From Bromus sterilis (lineage: Eukaryota > Streptophyta > Magnoliopsida > Poales > Poaceae): 64,000 bases of DNA. The notes below the pieces were generated by a model that ran no database searches, was not told the DNA's origin, and saw nothing but the letters and a program-made list of their open reading frames with translations. This document shows positions 11,738 to 26,046 of this stretch, piece by piece. The stretch is from the NCBI GenBank assembly GCA_950022295.1, contig OX465596.1, positions 2,170,001-2,234,000 on the forward strand. The letters are read 5' to 3'. How positions within the stretch are numbered: the first letter of the stretch is position 1; every line of letters starts with the position of its first letter. Position numbers and translations under genes: made by a program.

Positions 11738-14619
11738 GACCACCACACTCCCACCCCTTTCTAGGGTTTCCCTAGCCACAAAATTACAGCCACCCCTCAG
11801 ATCTGCCTCCAAATTTGCCCAATAGCCCCAAATTTTCGCAACCCTAAAAATCCTCAGATCTGGACCGTTGGATCGGCCGATCCAACGCCCAGATCGACCC
11901 AACCCCTCCACCCACCTGCTCTCTCTCTCTCCTCGCGCAGCCGCCTCCACGCCAGCAGGGTCGCCGCCGCCGCCGCGCGCCTCCGGCAGCTGGCCGGCCA
12001 TCTCCTCCCCGCGCCCTCTCCTCCTCCTTCTCCTCGCTCCCTCCTGACCCTGCTCGCCTCCTCCTCCCTCGTCGCAGGTCGCCGCCGCAACGGAGCCGGC
12101 CACCGCGCGCCATGGCCACGGTCCTCCCCGAGCTTAAGACCGCCGCCCCTGGAGCACTTCGCCGGCGTCCCTGGCCTCGTCGGGCCTGGATCCAATCGGA
12201 TCCGGCTGCACCGCTCCTAGGCGCCCCTCCTCGACGCCTCCACGCCACCACGCTCCGGCCAGTCGCCGGCTGCGGGCGCCGCCGTCGCCGGGGTCGGGCG
12301 CGACCCCGATCTGGCCTCCCAACCACCGTGGCCGCGTGGGCCGGCCCAGCACGCCTGCAGCCCACAGCGCCTCGCGCCCCAGCACATTCAGTGGCCCGAG
12401 CCGCCTCCTCGGCCAGTTGGGTCTGAGAAAATTGTGTGTTGTATTCAGTTTTGCGACGTAATTAACGATTAAACCGTAGCTCGGATCACGATGCGTCCAA
12501 AAGGAAAATTGCTTAAAATTGTGTGTACTTCAATCCATCTTTTGTGAGCATCTTGATTTGACACCATCTTGATGTTGTTAATCACTGTTGAAGTGGGCAT
12601 CAGGCTGTTAACTGCTATTATTTCCTGTTAGAGTGCTGCTGTTATTATTTTATTGCAACTTTGGTTGATGATTGTGACACATCCATGAGGCCTATTGCAT
12701 TGATTCTTTTTGCATACTGTTAAACATCATGTCTATTTCCATTATATGTATTGCATTGTCATGATATGCTTGCTGGTCATATATTTATTGAGCTCCAAAG
12801 TTGCTATGCCACTGTTTTTTATAGCCACCTCTGTTTTTCTCTAAGTCTGTAACGTTTCGATGTCATGTTGTTTGCTTAATATCTAATGATCTGTGATGCC
12901 TATGACCTTGATTCTTTTTTGTACCTGATCATCATCATGTCTACTCCATGCTCATATATTGCTATGTCATGTTGCTGCACTTTTGCATATAGTTTTTCTC
13001 ATGTTTGTACAGCATAAAAATAACAGTTTATGCCATGTTTTCATTATTTTCACTAAGTCCTAGACCAGTAATGTTTTATTGCATTTTGCATGGGCTATAA
13101 CTAGGTGTTCATGATGCCTATTTGCATGATTCCTTTTGCCATGCCTTCCCTGCCATGTCTACTTAGTTGCATATCATTTGTGAGCATGTTTGCATTCATT
13201 ACCCTGTTTATGCATTGCTCTAAAGTGTGCTTTCCGATGTTGGCAGATTGTGTTCCAAACTTTGTGTTGCTTGTATCTTTTTAACCGTAACTCCGTTTGG
13301 GGTGTTCTTTATATGTAACTTGATTCATTTTTCGTGTACTTTGTGTTTATGCTTTTGTTTGCTGCTGTTAACCAACCTAAAATATGGTTTTGGACAGAAC
13401 AGAACCAAATTCAATAATTATCGTGGGGTCCGTAATAGTTGCCATGTAGGTTTTACCCCCACTTAAAGTGACTAGATTAGATAGTTTACTTTATGCTTCA
13501 CCTCTTGACATGCTTCTGTGCTTTGCCATGTTAACAACCTTTGTTGATCACCTGTAGCTAAACAACTTGAACCTTTCCCAATGTGCGGTATCATCGTGTG
13601 TGACGAGTACTCCACTTAACCTGTTAGTAACCGCTCTCGATGGTAGGTGCGATGTCTCGTGTTGCCTTCTTGTTGATGCTTGCTCGTGTTTGCCTCGTAG
13701 TAATAGAGTGCTTGCTCGTCGATTGCCTTTTCCAGTCTTTCCTTCTTGTGTGCTCCCGCGGATACCTTCGGAGACGATGCGAGCTTGCGATCAACTACAC
13801 CTTCGGAACCCGACTTATCAACAGGCAAGGACTATACATTACTTATGATCCATTATATTTCAACCAGCGTTTTGCATGCTAGTCTAGGATAGGTTCGATC
13901 TTTGATCCTACCACATGTTTACAACCTCTTTCAAACCGATACAACCATCTCCCCTCCCAGCAAACCATGTACTGCTATGTTACTATTGCTCGTTGCTCAG
14001 CCCCTGCTTAGTATGCATGCTTAGGATGCTATGATGTTACCCTGTTACTCCTTGGTTTTGGGATATCACATTATTATATTGTTGTGGATGGCATGATTAT
14101 TATAATGTTGACTATATTCAACGAAGGATGGAAGGTCTAGACTATCCCGCCCCGACGCTTTGTGCCATTCGAGTCACCTAGGACCCGAGTTCCGGGTATT
14201 GGTTTTGAGATTGAGCGTGCCTAACCGCGTGTGGGATTTTTTGGGGTCCCCTCTTCTTACCTACCTAGCTCCAAACATCTCTAGAGGTGGCCCAAGCTGA
14301 TTTACCATTTGAAACCGTGTGTGTGCTTGGTTGGGCCCCGGCAGTTTTAAAACAACTCGGGCCAGCGGAGACAGAGTTCCTTTGCTGTTCCACACTGGTG
14401 AGCTAGGGAAGTCCCCTGTTATATAGGTGAGACTAACCCCGACCTTAGCCATACGGAAGAGTCCGATCCGAGGGCGCGACCAGCTCTTGGATTGGGTGTC
14501 GACTCCCCGGAGGCCACCCGGATTTGTTCGTTGTTAGTTAGAGGGACTTGTCGTTTCGGATCTCTTGGAACTAAATCATAAAATGGTTGCCTGTGATGGG
14601 TAGCAACTGAGAGAGATGG

Positions 14620-14624
14620 GCGTG
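14620..14624. repeat. Left target-site duplication GCGTG of solo LTR 1
   Basis: GCGTG occurs here and directly after the element at 16187-16191. The undisturbed 3' LTR has an uninterrupted version of this site near 31000-31007, which confirms the insertion point. Confidence 0.92.
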
Positions 14625-16186
14625 TGATACGTCCAAAACGTATCTATAATTTCTGCTTGCTCTATGCATGTTTTGTGTGATATTGCTATGCTTTTGATAC
14701 ACTTTCATATCTTTTTATAACATATTTTGGAACTAACCTATTAATGGTTGCAAGAGTGCACAAGTTATTGTTTTTCTACTTTATGTGTAGGAATTACTTG
14801 GATAAAGGAAAAATCACAAAAAAGAGCCTTGTAGGAGTTGGATTCTAACTCTCCCGAAATCTGTCCCCACCAGACAGGTTTTAAAGATCGCCTCGGAAAC
14901 GCTAGAAGACGGCCTCAAACGGAAAAACTTAAAACTACAAAGTTGTAGGGAATTTTTTTCCGGTGGATTTAGACTTAAAATTCGGCCCAATTGGAGTTCG
15001 GATGCTTCAAGAAACCCCGAAATACAGAATACGTAATCTGGATGACGGGAATCCGAGAGCCTATATAAAGAGAGGAAACCTAGGTCAAAGGGCACCACGA
15101 AATTTCCTCCCCCTTGGCAGCCGTCTTGAGGGGGAGATCAATCTCCATAGCAGCACCATCTCCAAGGAAGAAGAAGGGGCCAAGGGCCGCTGCCCCCAAG
15201 GGTCGTGGCCGTGGCCGTGGGCGCCGCCGCCGCCGTGGCCGTCTCCTTCATCTCCTCCGGGCTGCACCTCTCCATCAACAACTCTCCCTCTCACCATGTC
15301 CATGTGTGAGTAGTTCCCCCTTGGGGCTAAGGCTTGTATCTTGATCTATGTGGTTTCTCTTTCTCCCATGATGTGATCTTTGTTGTGATCATTGGCTATG
15401 TTAATCTAGGGTGATCCCATGATTTTTTCCCTTCTTCTATGTATCGGATTTGATGTACTCACTTGATTCTATCTAGTATAACCCCCGAGACCATGGTGAC
15501 AGCGGTCTATTGGAAATGGGTTAGAAGAATATTTTCATGAGTGATTTCCTCTTTTGTGTGTGGTGCTTGTCTTTGACTATCCTTTAGATATGTTGTGGTG
15601 ATTGTGGTACTCTCTTTGGATGGCCGCGGTGACATTGGGAAATCCATAGATGAGAACTACGAACTCTGAGGTGTGATTTTGTAGCCCTACACAATTCTCG
15701 TCCTCTCTTGACCACAAAGGAATGACCTCCGAGTACGTCTCCATTGCATGTTTTATGGGAAGTATCATGTGATTAGACTATGTTAATGTTGTTGGGAGTT
15801 GCCACTAGTGAAAGTATGAAGCCTAGGCATTGTTTCCACCATTGCAATACCGTTTGTGCTCACGTTTACCACTTGTTTCTTTGCTGCACTTTTTATTACA
15901 GATTTATATTACTTCGTTTTACCACACCTATCACCCATATTTTACCATCTCTTCGCCGAACTAGTGCACCTATACAACTCCTAGTTGTATTAGGTGTGTT
16001 GGGGACACAAGAGACTTCTTGTATCTTAATTGCAGGGTTGCTTGAGAGAGACCATCTTCAACCTCTACTTCCCTGAGTTCGATAAACCTTAGGTCATCCA
16101 CTTGAGGGAAATTGTGGTTGTCCTACAAACCTCTGCGCTTGGAGGCCCAACATAGTCTACAAGAATAGAAGTGTGCGTAGACATCA
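14625..16186 (+). mobile_element. Solo LTR 1 (1562 bp) inserted in the outer 5' LTR
   Basis: It starts TGATACGTCCAAAACGTATC and ends AGACATCA, so it has TG..CA ends extended to TGAT..ATCA. The flanking 5-bp duplication GCGTG is perfect. The homologous stretch of the 3' LTR lacks it. A TATA box (TATATAAA, 15062-15069) supports plus orientation. No internal domain or second LTR copy is present, so it is a solo LTR left by recombination. The family is not named; this start sequence is common among Triticeae Gypsy-type elements (recollection). Confidence 0.92.
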
Positions 16187-17100
16187 GCGTGCGTGCGGAG
16201 CCTTGTAATGGGCAGTTGGCACACCCCTGCAGGGTTAAATCTTTTCGAGAAGTCGTGTCCACGGTTATGGACGACTTGAGACCTACTCCTTGTTCATAGA
16301 CAACAACAATTGAGATATCTTAATAACTTGATCAATGTGTGTGTGCCTTGACTGCTTCTTCTTCGTTGGGATGCGAAGAGGAGGACAAGGATAGGATAGG
16401 TGTTATGTTTGCGTAATTAGTTGATAGCAAGATTTGTTGGAGGCGATTCCTCATCGAATGCTTGGCTTCTTATCTTACTCTCTAGATCGTTAGCCACTTC
16501 ATAAATGCTAGTGCGGCAGCAACCTCACCACTTACCCCATCCTTACCATAAACTACTAGTTGTCCTAGAATGACGAGTGATGAAGCCTTGTTGGGTCAGT
16601 TGACCACTACAGTTGGATGCCAAGTACTTCTGTACTCATGATACTACCCCCAAACTCTTTTCAGGGTTCTTGATCGACAACAGGTATGGTGACCGACGTT
16701 TCACGTGGAGACTCAACGACGACTAGTTAGGCGGATCCCAGCGGAGGGCCTCGACCCGTGTGGTTATGGGGATCGATGATTTTCTCTTTGCCACTGGGCA
16801 TTTGATTGTAGTCTGTACTCAGACATATATCTTCCGCTGATGTATTGTATTAAGGTAGTTGTATGCCGATTGTATGAGATGTTTTATTCTTGTATCTGTA
16901 ATGTTGTGATATCATGTTGGAAATCCGGGGCATATGGCTATGTCATATGTCGCGGTGGGACTGATACGTCCAAAACGTATCTATAATTTCTGCTCGTTCC
17001 ATGCATGTTTTGTGTGATATTGCTATGATCTAGATACACTTTCATACATTTTTTTATCATATTTGGACTAACCTATTAACTCAACGCACCCCAGTGCCAG

Positions 17101-20100
17101 TGTCAGATCCCTCTGTTAGGTATGTGCTAGGGTTAGCTAGTATCTTTGCATCATGCAAAAGTTTCAAAAAGAAATCTTAAAAATCAAATTCAAAATCCAA
17201 ATGGGAGAAGGAACACCCCCCAGATAAATTAATTCAAAAGGCCAGATAAAAATATTTTCCAAAAATTCATGTTAGAGTTTTGAAAAGTCTTATAAATGAG
17301 TGTGATCACATATCAAGTGATGTGGGACCCACTCCATGCTCATAGAATTTTCAAATATTCAAACAGTACCTTGGAAATAAAGAAATAACCCTATTTGATT
17401 TAAAATTCAAATTAAAAATGTTGAAAGTTTATGAGTGGCTAGTCTATATTATTATGAGGCCACATAAAAGTTTTCAGCATTTAATAAAATGGTTTGGTAT
17501 TTTTATCAGAGCCAAAACAAATTACAGAAAACAGAAAGGAAAGATTAAACAGAATTAAAAAGAAAAGACTTACCTGTTGCCCAGGGCGAGGCCCACCTCT
17601 CCAGCCGGCCCAGCCCACCAGGGGGAACTCCCCTGTCGTCTTCCCCGGGCACGAGCACACAGCTGCGTGCCCGGCATGCCGTGGCCGTCGCGGTGGCGTC
17701 TCCCCAGTGACTCCCCTGCCTCCTTCTCACCGCCCGCGAGTCCTGGAGACGTCCAGAACCCATTCCCCTCCTTCCTCGCCCTCCAGTTCTTCTTCCCCGC
17801 CAAGAACAGCGAAGCCACCGTAGCCTAGCCGGAGCGCCGTCGAGCCCACACGTGGCCACCGTCGTCGAGGAGCTGAACCAAGGTGTCCCAGAGCTTCGTC
17901 GTCGTCGTCTTCGTCGAACCGCAGAAGGAATCGAGCCCGGAGCCAGTGTAGACGTCGAGTTCTTCCTCGAGCTCCCGCCGGCCGCCGTGAAGGAAGTCGT
18001 CGAATCCGCCGCCGTTGAACCACCCCAGCCTTCGCCACCATCTCGACTGCGTTCAGGGTGAGCTTGCGAGTGAGACCCCCCTGTTTTCCCCCTCGTTTGC
18101 TCGCTCTAGCCGGATCCGCCATGGATGCCGTAGCACGTCGCCGCCATGGACGACGATGAGGTCGCCCCTGTGCCCCTTCATCGCGTCCAGCGCACGCGTT
18201 TGGCTCCTGAGCACGGTAGCTTTCAAACGCAAGTGTTCCCAGCCCGATCCGTGCACGATAGCGTCGACTACGATCTCGTCGCCGTACTGCTGCCGCCGGA
18301 GTCATCGCCGTCGTCGATTCCGAGCACCCCGCGAGCCCCCGTTGCCTCCAGATGATGCGCGAGACGATGCTGAATCGAATGGAGTCCTTCCCGTGCTCTC
18401 CCGTGGCCTCTAGCTCACTCCGGCAAGTCGCCGCCGTGGTCGAGTCGCCGGCGTTTAGCCGCCGGCGAGTTAGCCCTAAGCCCCCCCTGTTTCACCAGTT
18501 AAGTGAGTTAACCCAGCCGGGTTAATTAGCCCAGCCACTGACAGGGTGGCCCCACCTGTCAGCCCCCCCCTGACGTCAGCACTGACGCAGTAATTCGAAA
18601 TTATGAATTTCCGGAAAAGAAAATGGTTTAAATAATTCCAGAAAATACCCCAAACTTTGGAAATTCATAGAAAATTCATATTAACTCCAAATTGGACAAA
18701 TAATATATGAAAAATGATCAGGAGAAAATTATCTTTCCAAATATGCAACTTTCAACTCTGTTTGAGTTGAATTTAAAATGGGACCAGTAGCATATATCAT
18801 TTGCTTTATTTAAATTTATTTCAAATTCAAACCAAATGATTTTTCCACTTGGACCATGGATTTATGATGCAAATCAACCACACTTCAGAGGCATATCATA
18901 CACATTTGAAGTTAATTCAAATTGACCAAACTATATCATGTATAACTTGGTTAAGGTTGAATTCAAATGTGGAATTTGAATTTGCATTTTAAAAATGCAA
19001 TATATTCCACTTAAATGGAATTACCTCACACATCAAACTTGTACTTCAAGCTTAAACATTCTATCATGTGCTTGAGCATTGCATTCATATTGATTGCTAC
19101 TTGTACTTTGCTTGTCGAGTAGAGGTTGAACCGGAGCAAGAGGTCACCCCCTTCGCTGAAGATCCAGAGCCCGAATCTCGTCAGCAAGGCAAGCAAAACC
19201 CCATTGATCATGTCGATAAAATCCAACTTCCCTCTCATGTCTCGCTTATGCATTGTATAGGATGATCACCATGCTTCGTTTCTACCGCATAGATGAACCC
19301 ATTCCTTTGCATGACCTATCTTTTGTCACAGTAGTAAGCAAACCACAATCCTAGCAACCGTAGGAGTTGTTTGATATCATGTGGCCCCTGCAAATGTTAT
19401 CGCTTATTGCATGCTTAGTATGATACCATGTTGTTGCTGTGATGTGAGTCGGGATGGGAATGATCATGCTGATGATGGTAGAAAAGTGTTGGTGAATCTA
19501 CCCTAATACAAGGTGAACGATGAGAGGCTGTGTAGGAGTACACAGTGGGTTGTCTCGTTGAACACCGCCCTAAGTCCGAGTTCTTGTGTGGTGATCCAAG
19601 ATGAAGAGTACAACCACACATTGGGCTCACTGACCCCTCTCGACTTATTAACTCATCCCTTTCGATGTCCAGATGTCGCAGTAGTTCGGAGTTCTGGTAG
19701 GCTTGTGGCCTGGATGCTAAGTGAGAGAACGGCTCATCCGAGACCGGCTTATGCACCACGCACACATCGCTTGGGTCCACTTCGGTAAACCGGCCGGGTT
19801 CACGATAGTGGTAGCCACCCAAGTAGGCGGCTTTCTTGGACTAGATAGCCTATGAGGTAACAGTTGTGGTGAGCATCCTCGCTGGCACCCCTTGAATGGT
19901 GTCGAGATCAAAGGCGGTAAATGATGGTCATGTGTGTGTAGCGGTACACCTTTGCAAGGTTAACAAAACTATTCGAATAGCCGCGTCTGCGGTTATGGAC
20001 TACTTGGAAAGCTTAGCTTGATTATTAGATAACTTGAACCGGATACTTCTAAAACACACCAAGATAAGTGTGAGTGCTATGGCGTGCTTCTTCGTGGGGA

Positions 20101-21111
20101 AGTCGAGGAAGGCACCATAGTGGTGTATTGGTTGGTGAAAGTAGTGGACTCGTGTACGCTTCTTACCTCAAGTCTGGTACTCGTAGTTCAGGATTAGCCA
20201 AGTCAAAGCTGGCATTTCTGCAAGTGAACCCCACCTCCCTTTGCCTTGATACACGTGCATGAGTAGTTTAGCTCCTATGTAAGTCTTGCTGAGTACGCCT
20301 TTGTACTCACGTTTGCTTAATATATGTTTTAGATGACGCCACTGACCCAGAAGGTGGCTTCTTCATCGAGCTGGACGACTGAAGTTAAGCTAGTCTAGTC
20401 CCAGTCAGCAGACTGGTTCCCTCGTGGAGGGCTTTATGTTTGAATAAGGCTTCTTAAGCCAATTTGTTAAACTTGTCTGTACTCAGACATAATTTGCTTC
20501 CGTTCTGTGTTGTAATGTTGGATCACATGTATGTGATCTCTGTGTGTACTCTATAAGAGTTATAAATAAAATGTACACTTTGTAGAGAATTGCAATGGTA
20601 CCTTCTGTTCATACAAGGCATGTGTGCTGCGTGTATGTTTATAACATGCATGTCTTTGTATGGGTTTTCGAGACCTTAGTTGTGTTCTGGCTGGCGGTCT
20701 TTCATACACCAAGTGGCCCTTAGATGTGCGCAGCTTGGGGCATCGCGATGCGATTGTTCGAGACTCGGTCTCGGGCACACTTTGTGGTATGATCGAGCCC
20801 GCCCTAGACCCCGACTAAGTGATCGGGCTGGAGTAAGTCTATGTAAGAGTCTAGAGATAGTCGACAGTATGGTTGAGGCGACTTGTCTTTGAATATGGGA
20901 GTTCACCACCCATATCAGTAGACTTGTGTGCGTACGATGAGGACCCATTACAGTTGATCATCCGGCCTGGATGGGATGCCCCTCACGTACGATGCTCTCC
21001 GAGAATGTTCAGTGCTTGGCCTTGTCTGCTTAGACAAGTGGGTGCGGTTCTCGGCTCTCCATATGACTATGTCTTAACTGTACTTGCATACGCTAACCCC
21101 GGGTCCCGACA
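17101..21111 (+). mobile_element. Solo LTR A (4011 bp), nested in solo LTR 2
   Basis: The ends are TGTCAGATCC and GGGTCCCGACA, flanked by perfect 5-bp duplications GCCAG (17096-17100 and 21112-21116). Sequence on both sides joins into the interrupted LTR 2. It is related to solo LTR B over its length, with the 3' half (about 19100-21111) very close and the GC-rich middle (17560-18500) diverged. No coding domain was seen, and the short frames in the GC-rich part do not look like proteins. Orientation is inferred from modules shared with the outer LTR (19981, 20291, 20475). A complete non-coding element of this size without LTRs of its own cannot be excluded. Confidence 0.88.
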
Positions 21112-21945
21112 GCCAGTTCCTGTTTTTTGCTGTTTTTCTATTTCAGTTTTCCCCCATATAAAAAGTGCCAGAAAAATTCGGGAAAATTCAGATAAAAAAT
21201 CAGCGTGACGGAAGCTTCGAGAAAAGCCCGGGAGGGGCCAGAGGGGGCCAAGGGGGGGCCAGGCGGCCACCCGGCGCGGCCCCACCCCTGGTCGCGCCAG
21301 GGGGGCGCCTGGGGCCCCTGGCCCACCTCTGGCTGCCCCCTTTCGCCTATATATCCCCCATCACGGGAAAACACCAGGGGAGGAACCCTATTTCCGCGAA
21401 CTAGCCCCTGTTCCGCCGCCGCCGCGCTTCCAAGATCGGGAGCACCAGAAGACCTCTTCCCGACACCCTGCCGGAGGGAGGATTGACCTCCGGGAGTCTC
21501 CTCTCCACCATGGATGCTCCCCGGATGTCCCGTGAGTAGTTCTTCTTGGACCATGGGTCCGTGACCAGTAGCTATGTGATGTTCTCCTCCCCTCTTTGAT
21601 CTTCATTGTTTAGACCTCGTGAGCTGCCCTACATGATCGAGGCACCTTTGTAATATTTCTGCAATTGCTATGTTGAGTTTGATCGGATCTGATGGATTAT
21701 GAGATTATGTTCAGATTGTGATAGAGTAATATATTTGGTTTTGATCTTTTATATTTTTGTTCCTAAGTAATTCTTGCATGTTCTCCGTTGCTGTTTATTG
21801 CTTTGGCCAAGCAGTAGGTAGTGACTCCAAGAGGGAGCGTTGTGCTAGATTGTGGGTTCATGCCTCCCTGATGACACGCTTGAGTGACAGAAACATGAGT
21901 CTAGGGGATGTGCTGTTTCCACAAGGGGGAAAACAACGGTGCTTG

Positions 21946-24900
21946 TGTCACAACCCCAAGTTAGGTATGTGCTATGATCAAGTGCTAACTTGCATCATGT
22001 GAAAAATTCAAAAAGAAAATCAAAATTGGGGGAAAAGAAAAGCCCTGAGAAATTAAATCAACTGGCCAGATAAAAATCTTTTTCAAAAAATCTTTTGAAC
22101 ATTTGGAAAATTCCTATAAATGGCGCTGATCATTTTAAAAATAATTTGGGAGCAATCCCATACTCATGGAATTTTCTAATATTCAAAAGGTGCTCTGGAA
22201 ATTAAAGTTTACCCCTATTTGAATTGAAATTCAAATGTTTTGAATTTCAAAAATGTCCAAATTATTTATGTGACTAGCTACTGGTCACCTAGGATTTTTT
22301 AAAAGTATTTGGACATTTATTAAAAATGCCTAGCTATTTTAAATCTAGGCAAAACAAATCAAACAGAAATTTAAAAAGAAAAGAACAGAAGGCAGAGAGC
22401 TTACCTGGCGCCACAGGCGAGGCCCACCTTCCCTGGCCTCGGCCCAGCCCACCGAGCCGCCTTGTCTTCTTCCTCCCCGCCGAGCCAAGCTGCTCGGTGG
22501 AGGGCAGAGCGAGGCCGCGGCGACACGGCGGCGCCTAGCCTCTTCTAGGCCACCCCCTGCCTCCTTCTCTCGCCATGCGAACGCCCACGTCGCACCGCTC
22601 CTCTTTCCCCTCGCAGAGACGAGCTCCCGTTCTTCCTCCTCGCGAATCCCGCGCAAACCCGTAGCCTAGCCGGAGCACGGCGGAGCACCGACGCGGCGAC
22701 CAAGCTCCCAGCGAGGCGCCACCTTGTCCATCCTCTCCAGCGACGTCTTTTTCCTCTTTCCCCTACATCAATTGGAACCGAGCCGCACCAGAGGAGATGG
22801 CCGCATCAAGATCCCGCCGCAGGTCGCCGTTGTTTCCGACGAGCAATTCGTCCGCGCCGAGCCTCCTCCGACCTCGCCGTCCTCTCCAGTAGCTCCAGGG
22901 TGAGCTCCTCGTTCGAACGCCCCTACCCCCAGCCTCTCCCGTGCCCGATTTCTTCTGGTCGCCGTCGACAGTAGTCCGGCCGCCGCGCCCGACGACGTAG
23001 CCGTGGCCTGAGGCCACGTCTTTGACCCCTGCCTGCTCCATCCATCGCGGACGACCGATAGCTGCACGCCCATGCCCTCAGCTCCTCTTCCCTTGGCCTC
23101 TGTCGCCGTCTCCACCTAAGCCCGAGCCCGGCCGCCGCGCTCCTCGTCGCCGGCATGGCTCCAGGCCTCCCCGAAGTCCCCGGCATACCCCACGCGATGC
23201 GCACGGGCTCCAGCTACCCGTAGATGATCTCAGCGGGCAAAACGGTGGCCGGAATCGCCGTCCCGTACGAGCGCCGCCGCACTGGTGCCGCCGGCGGCTA
23301 ACCGCCGGCAAGGCCACGTGTTTAGGGGTTAACCCCCCTGTTAGTTGACCCCAGGTCAATGACAGGTGGGGCCCCCAGCCCCTAATACCTCTGCTTAAAT
23401 AAGTTAACCACGGGATTAAACCCGCAGAGGCTGACCACTGGGGCCCCCTAGTCAGTTTGACCGGTCAGCCCCCTGCTGACGCCATGCTGGCGCAGTGCTG
23501 ACGCAGTAAAGGTTTTAAATCGATTTAATAAATGAGAGAAATTCCAGAAAATGCAATAAACTTTGGAAATTCATAATTAATTCATCCTAACTCCAAATAT
23601 AGCAAATAATATGTCTAAAATTATCAGAAAAAATACAAGGATTATGAATATGCAATTTTTTTTCATGTTTGACCATTTTAAAATGGGTGAACAGTAGCAA
23701 ACATGCATATGGATCCTTTTCAAATTCAAATTTGGAGTGTTTTTGCAATTGATTTTGCAACACCCTTAATTCCAATGGTTTCATCCACACATCAGAAGCT
23801 TTACTTCAACTATACCACATCACTTCATGATCAACAATTTCAAATGATCTTTCATGCATTCAAATGCATTTGAAATTCATTGATAAATCAAATGGAGTTT
23901 GAATTTGCATTTCAAATGCAATATACTCCTTTTAAATGGAATACTCAACACATCAGTACCTTGAACATCACCATTACAGTCTTATTCATGTGATTGTGCA
24001 TTGTACATTATGTTGATCCTATGATTGTCATGTTGCTGATAGAAGTGGAGCCGGAGCCCGAGGTCACCCCCTTCGTTGAAGACCCCGAACCCGAACCTCA
24101 TCAGCAAGGCAAGCAAACCCCCATTGATCATGTCGATAAAATCCCACTTCCCTCTCATGTCTCGCTTATGCATTATTTAGGATGATCACCATGATGACGT
24201 TTCTATCGCATAGTTGAACCCATATCCTCTGCATGACCTATCATCTTGTCACAGTAGTAAGCAAACCACAATCCTAGCAGATGTAGGAGTTGATTGATAT
24301 CATGTGACCCCTGCAACTGTTACTGCTTATTGCATGCTTAGTGGTACAATGAGGTTGCTTATGATGTGAGTCGGGATGATGATAAACATGGTGTTGATGA
24401 AAGTGAAATGTGTTGGTGAATCTACCCTAATACAAGGTGAACGATGAGAGGCTGTGTAGGAGTACACGGTGGGTTGTCTCGTTGAACACTGCCCTAAGTC
24501 CGAGTTCTTGTGTGGTGATCCAAGATGAAGAGTACAACCACACATTGGGCTCACTGACCCCTCTCGGCTTACTAACTCATCCCCTTCGATGTCCAGATGT
24601 CGCAGTAGTTCGGATTTCTGTAGGTATTGTGGCCTGGTAGCCAAGTGAGAGAACGGCTCATCCGAGACCGGCTTGCGCTCCACGCACACATCGTCTGGGT
24701 CCACTTCGGTAAACCGGCCGGGTTCACGATAGTGGCAGACAACCCAGATAGGCGGCTTTCATGGACTAGATCGGCTATGAGGTAACGGTTGTGGTGGCAT
24801 CCTCGCTGTCGTCTCTTGAACGATGACACGCAAAAGGCGGTAACTGATGGCACGTGTGTGTAGCGGTACACCCCTGCAGGGTTAACAAAACTATTCGAAT

Positions 24901-26046
24901 AGCCGCGTCCGCGGTTAAGGACTGCTTGGAAAGCTTAGCTTGATTATTAGACAACTTGAACTGGATACTTCTAAAACTCGCAAGATAAGCGTGAGTGCTA
25001 TGGTGTGCTTCTCATGGGGAAGTCGAGGAAGTAACCATAGTGGTGTAATTGGTTGAAGAGATGTAGTGGACTCGTGTACGCTTCTTACCTCAAGTCTGGT
25101 ACTCGTAGTTCAGGACTAGCCAAGTCAAAGCTGGCACTTCTGCAAGTGAAACCCCACCTCCCTTTACCTTGATACATGTGCATGAGTAGTATAGCTCCTA
25201 TGTAAGTCTTGCTGAGTACGATTTTGTACTCACGTTTGCTTAATCTATGTTTTAGATGAACCACCGACCCCGATGGTGGCTTATAACCGAAGCTCGAAGA
25301 ATGAAGACTCAGACCAAGACCAAGCTAGTGTAGTCCCAGTCAGACGACTGGTTCCCTCGTGGAGGGCTTGTTTATAGTGAAGGCTTCTCTAAGCCATTTG
25401 TTAAACTTGTCTGTACTCAGACCTACTTTGCTTCCGCATGCTTGATGTAATGTTGGATCACAAGTTGTGATCTGTGTGTGCACTCTGTAAGAGTTACTAA
25501 TAAAGATATTTACTTTGTAGAGAATTGCAATGATACCTCTGTTCATACAAGGCATGTGTGCTGCGTGTATGTTTATAACATGCATGTCTTTGTATGGGTT
25601 TTCGAGACCTTAGTTGTGATCTGGCTGGCGGTCTTTTATACACCAAGTGGCCCTTAGATGTGCGCAGCTTGGGGCATCGCGATGCGATTGCTCGAGACTC
25701 CGTCTCGTGCACACTTTGATGTATGATCGAGCCCGCCCTAGACCCCGACTAAGTGATCGGGCTGGAGTAAGTCTATGTAAGGGTTATAATACAATCGATA
25801 GTATGGTTGAGGCGACTTGTCTATGAGTATGGGAATTCACGACCCATATCAGTTAGACTTGTGTGCGGACGATGAGGACCCATCTCAGTGGATCATCCGG
25901 CCTGAATGGGATGCCCCTCATGTTCGATGCTTTCCGAGAACGCTCTGTGCTTGGCCTTGTCTGCTTAGACAAGTGGGTACGGTTCTCGGCTCTCCATATG
26001 ATTGTGTTGTAGCGAGGCTTATATACGCTAATTCCGGGTCCCGACA
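21946..26046 (+). mobile_element. Solo LTR B (4101 bp), second nested insertion in solo LTR 2
   Basis: The ends are TGTCACAACCCC and GGGTCCCGACA, flanked by perfect duplications GCTTG (21941-21945 and 26047-26051). It belongs to the same family as solo LTR A but has a separate insertion site and its own target duplication, so A and B are two independent events and not the two LTRs of one element. No coding domain was seen. Confidence 0.88.

Noticed and set aside
11729..12426. Minus-strand arginine/glycine-rich frames of 113-173 codons
   Set aside because: They lie in the GC-rich part of an LTR, show low-complexity composition and no domain, and are typical chance frames.
12400..12440. Interpreting the 72-bp difference between the outer LTRs as loss of a spliced intron by retrotransposition
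   Set aside because: The left deletion edge lies about 15 bases before the GT, so precise intron removal does not fit.
17494..18413. Several frames of 70-190 codons in solo LTR A, and similar ones at 22326-23359 in solo LTR B
   Set aside because: They sit in GC-rich LTR sequence, are not conserved in frame between A and B, and match no protein I know.
17101..26046. Reading A and B as the two LTRs of one full-length retrotransposon
   Set aside because: Each has its own perfect 5-bp duplication, and the 829 bases between them belong to the host solo LTR 2, with no primer binding site or coding region.
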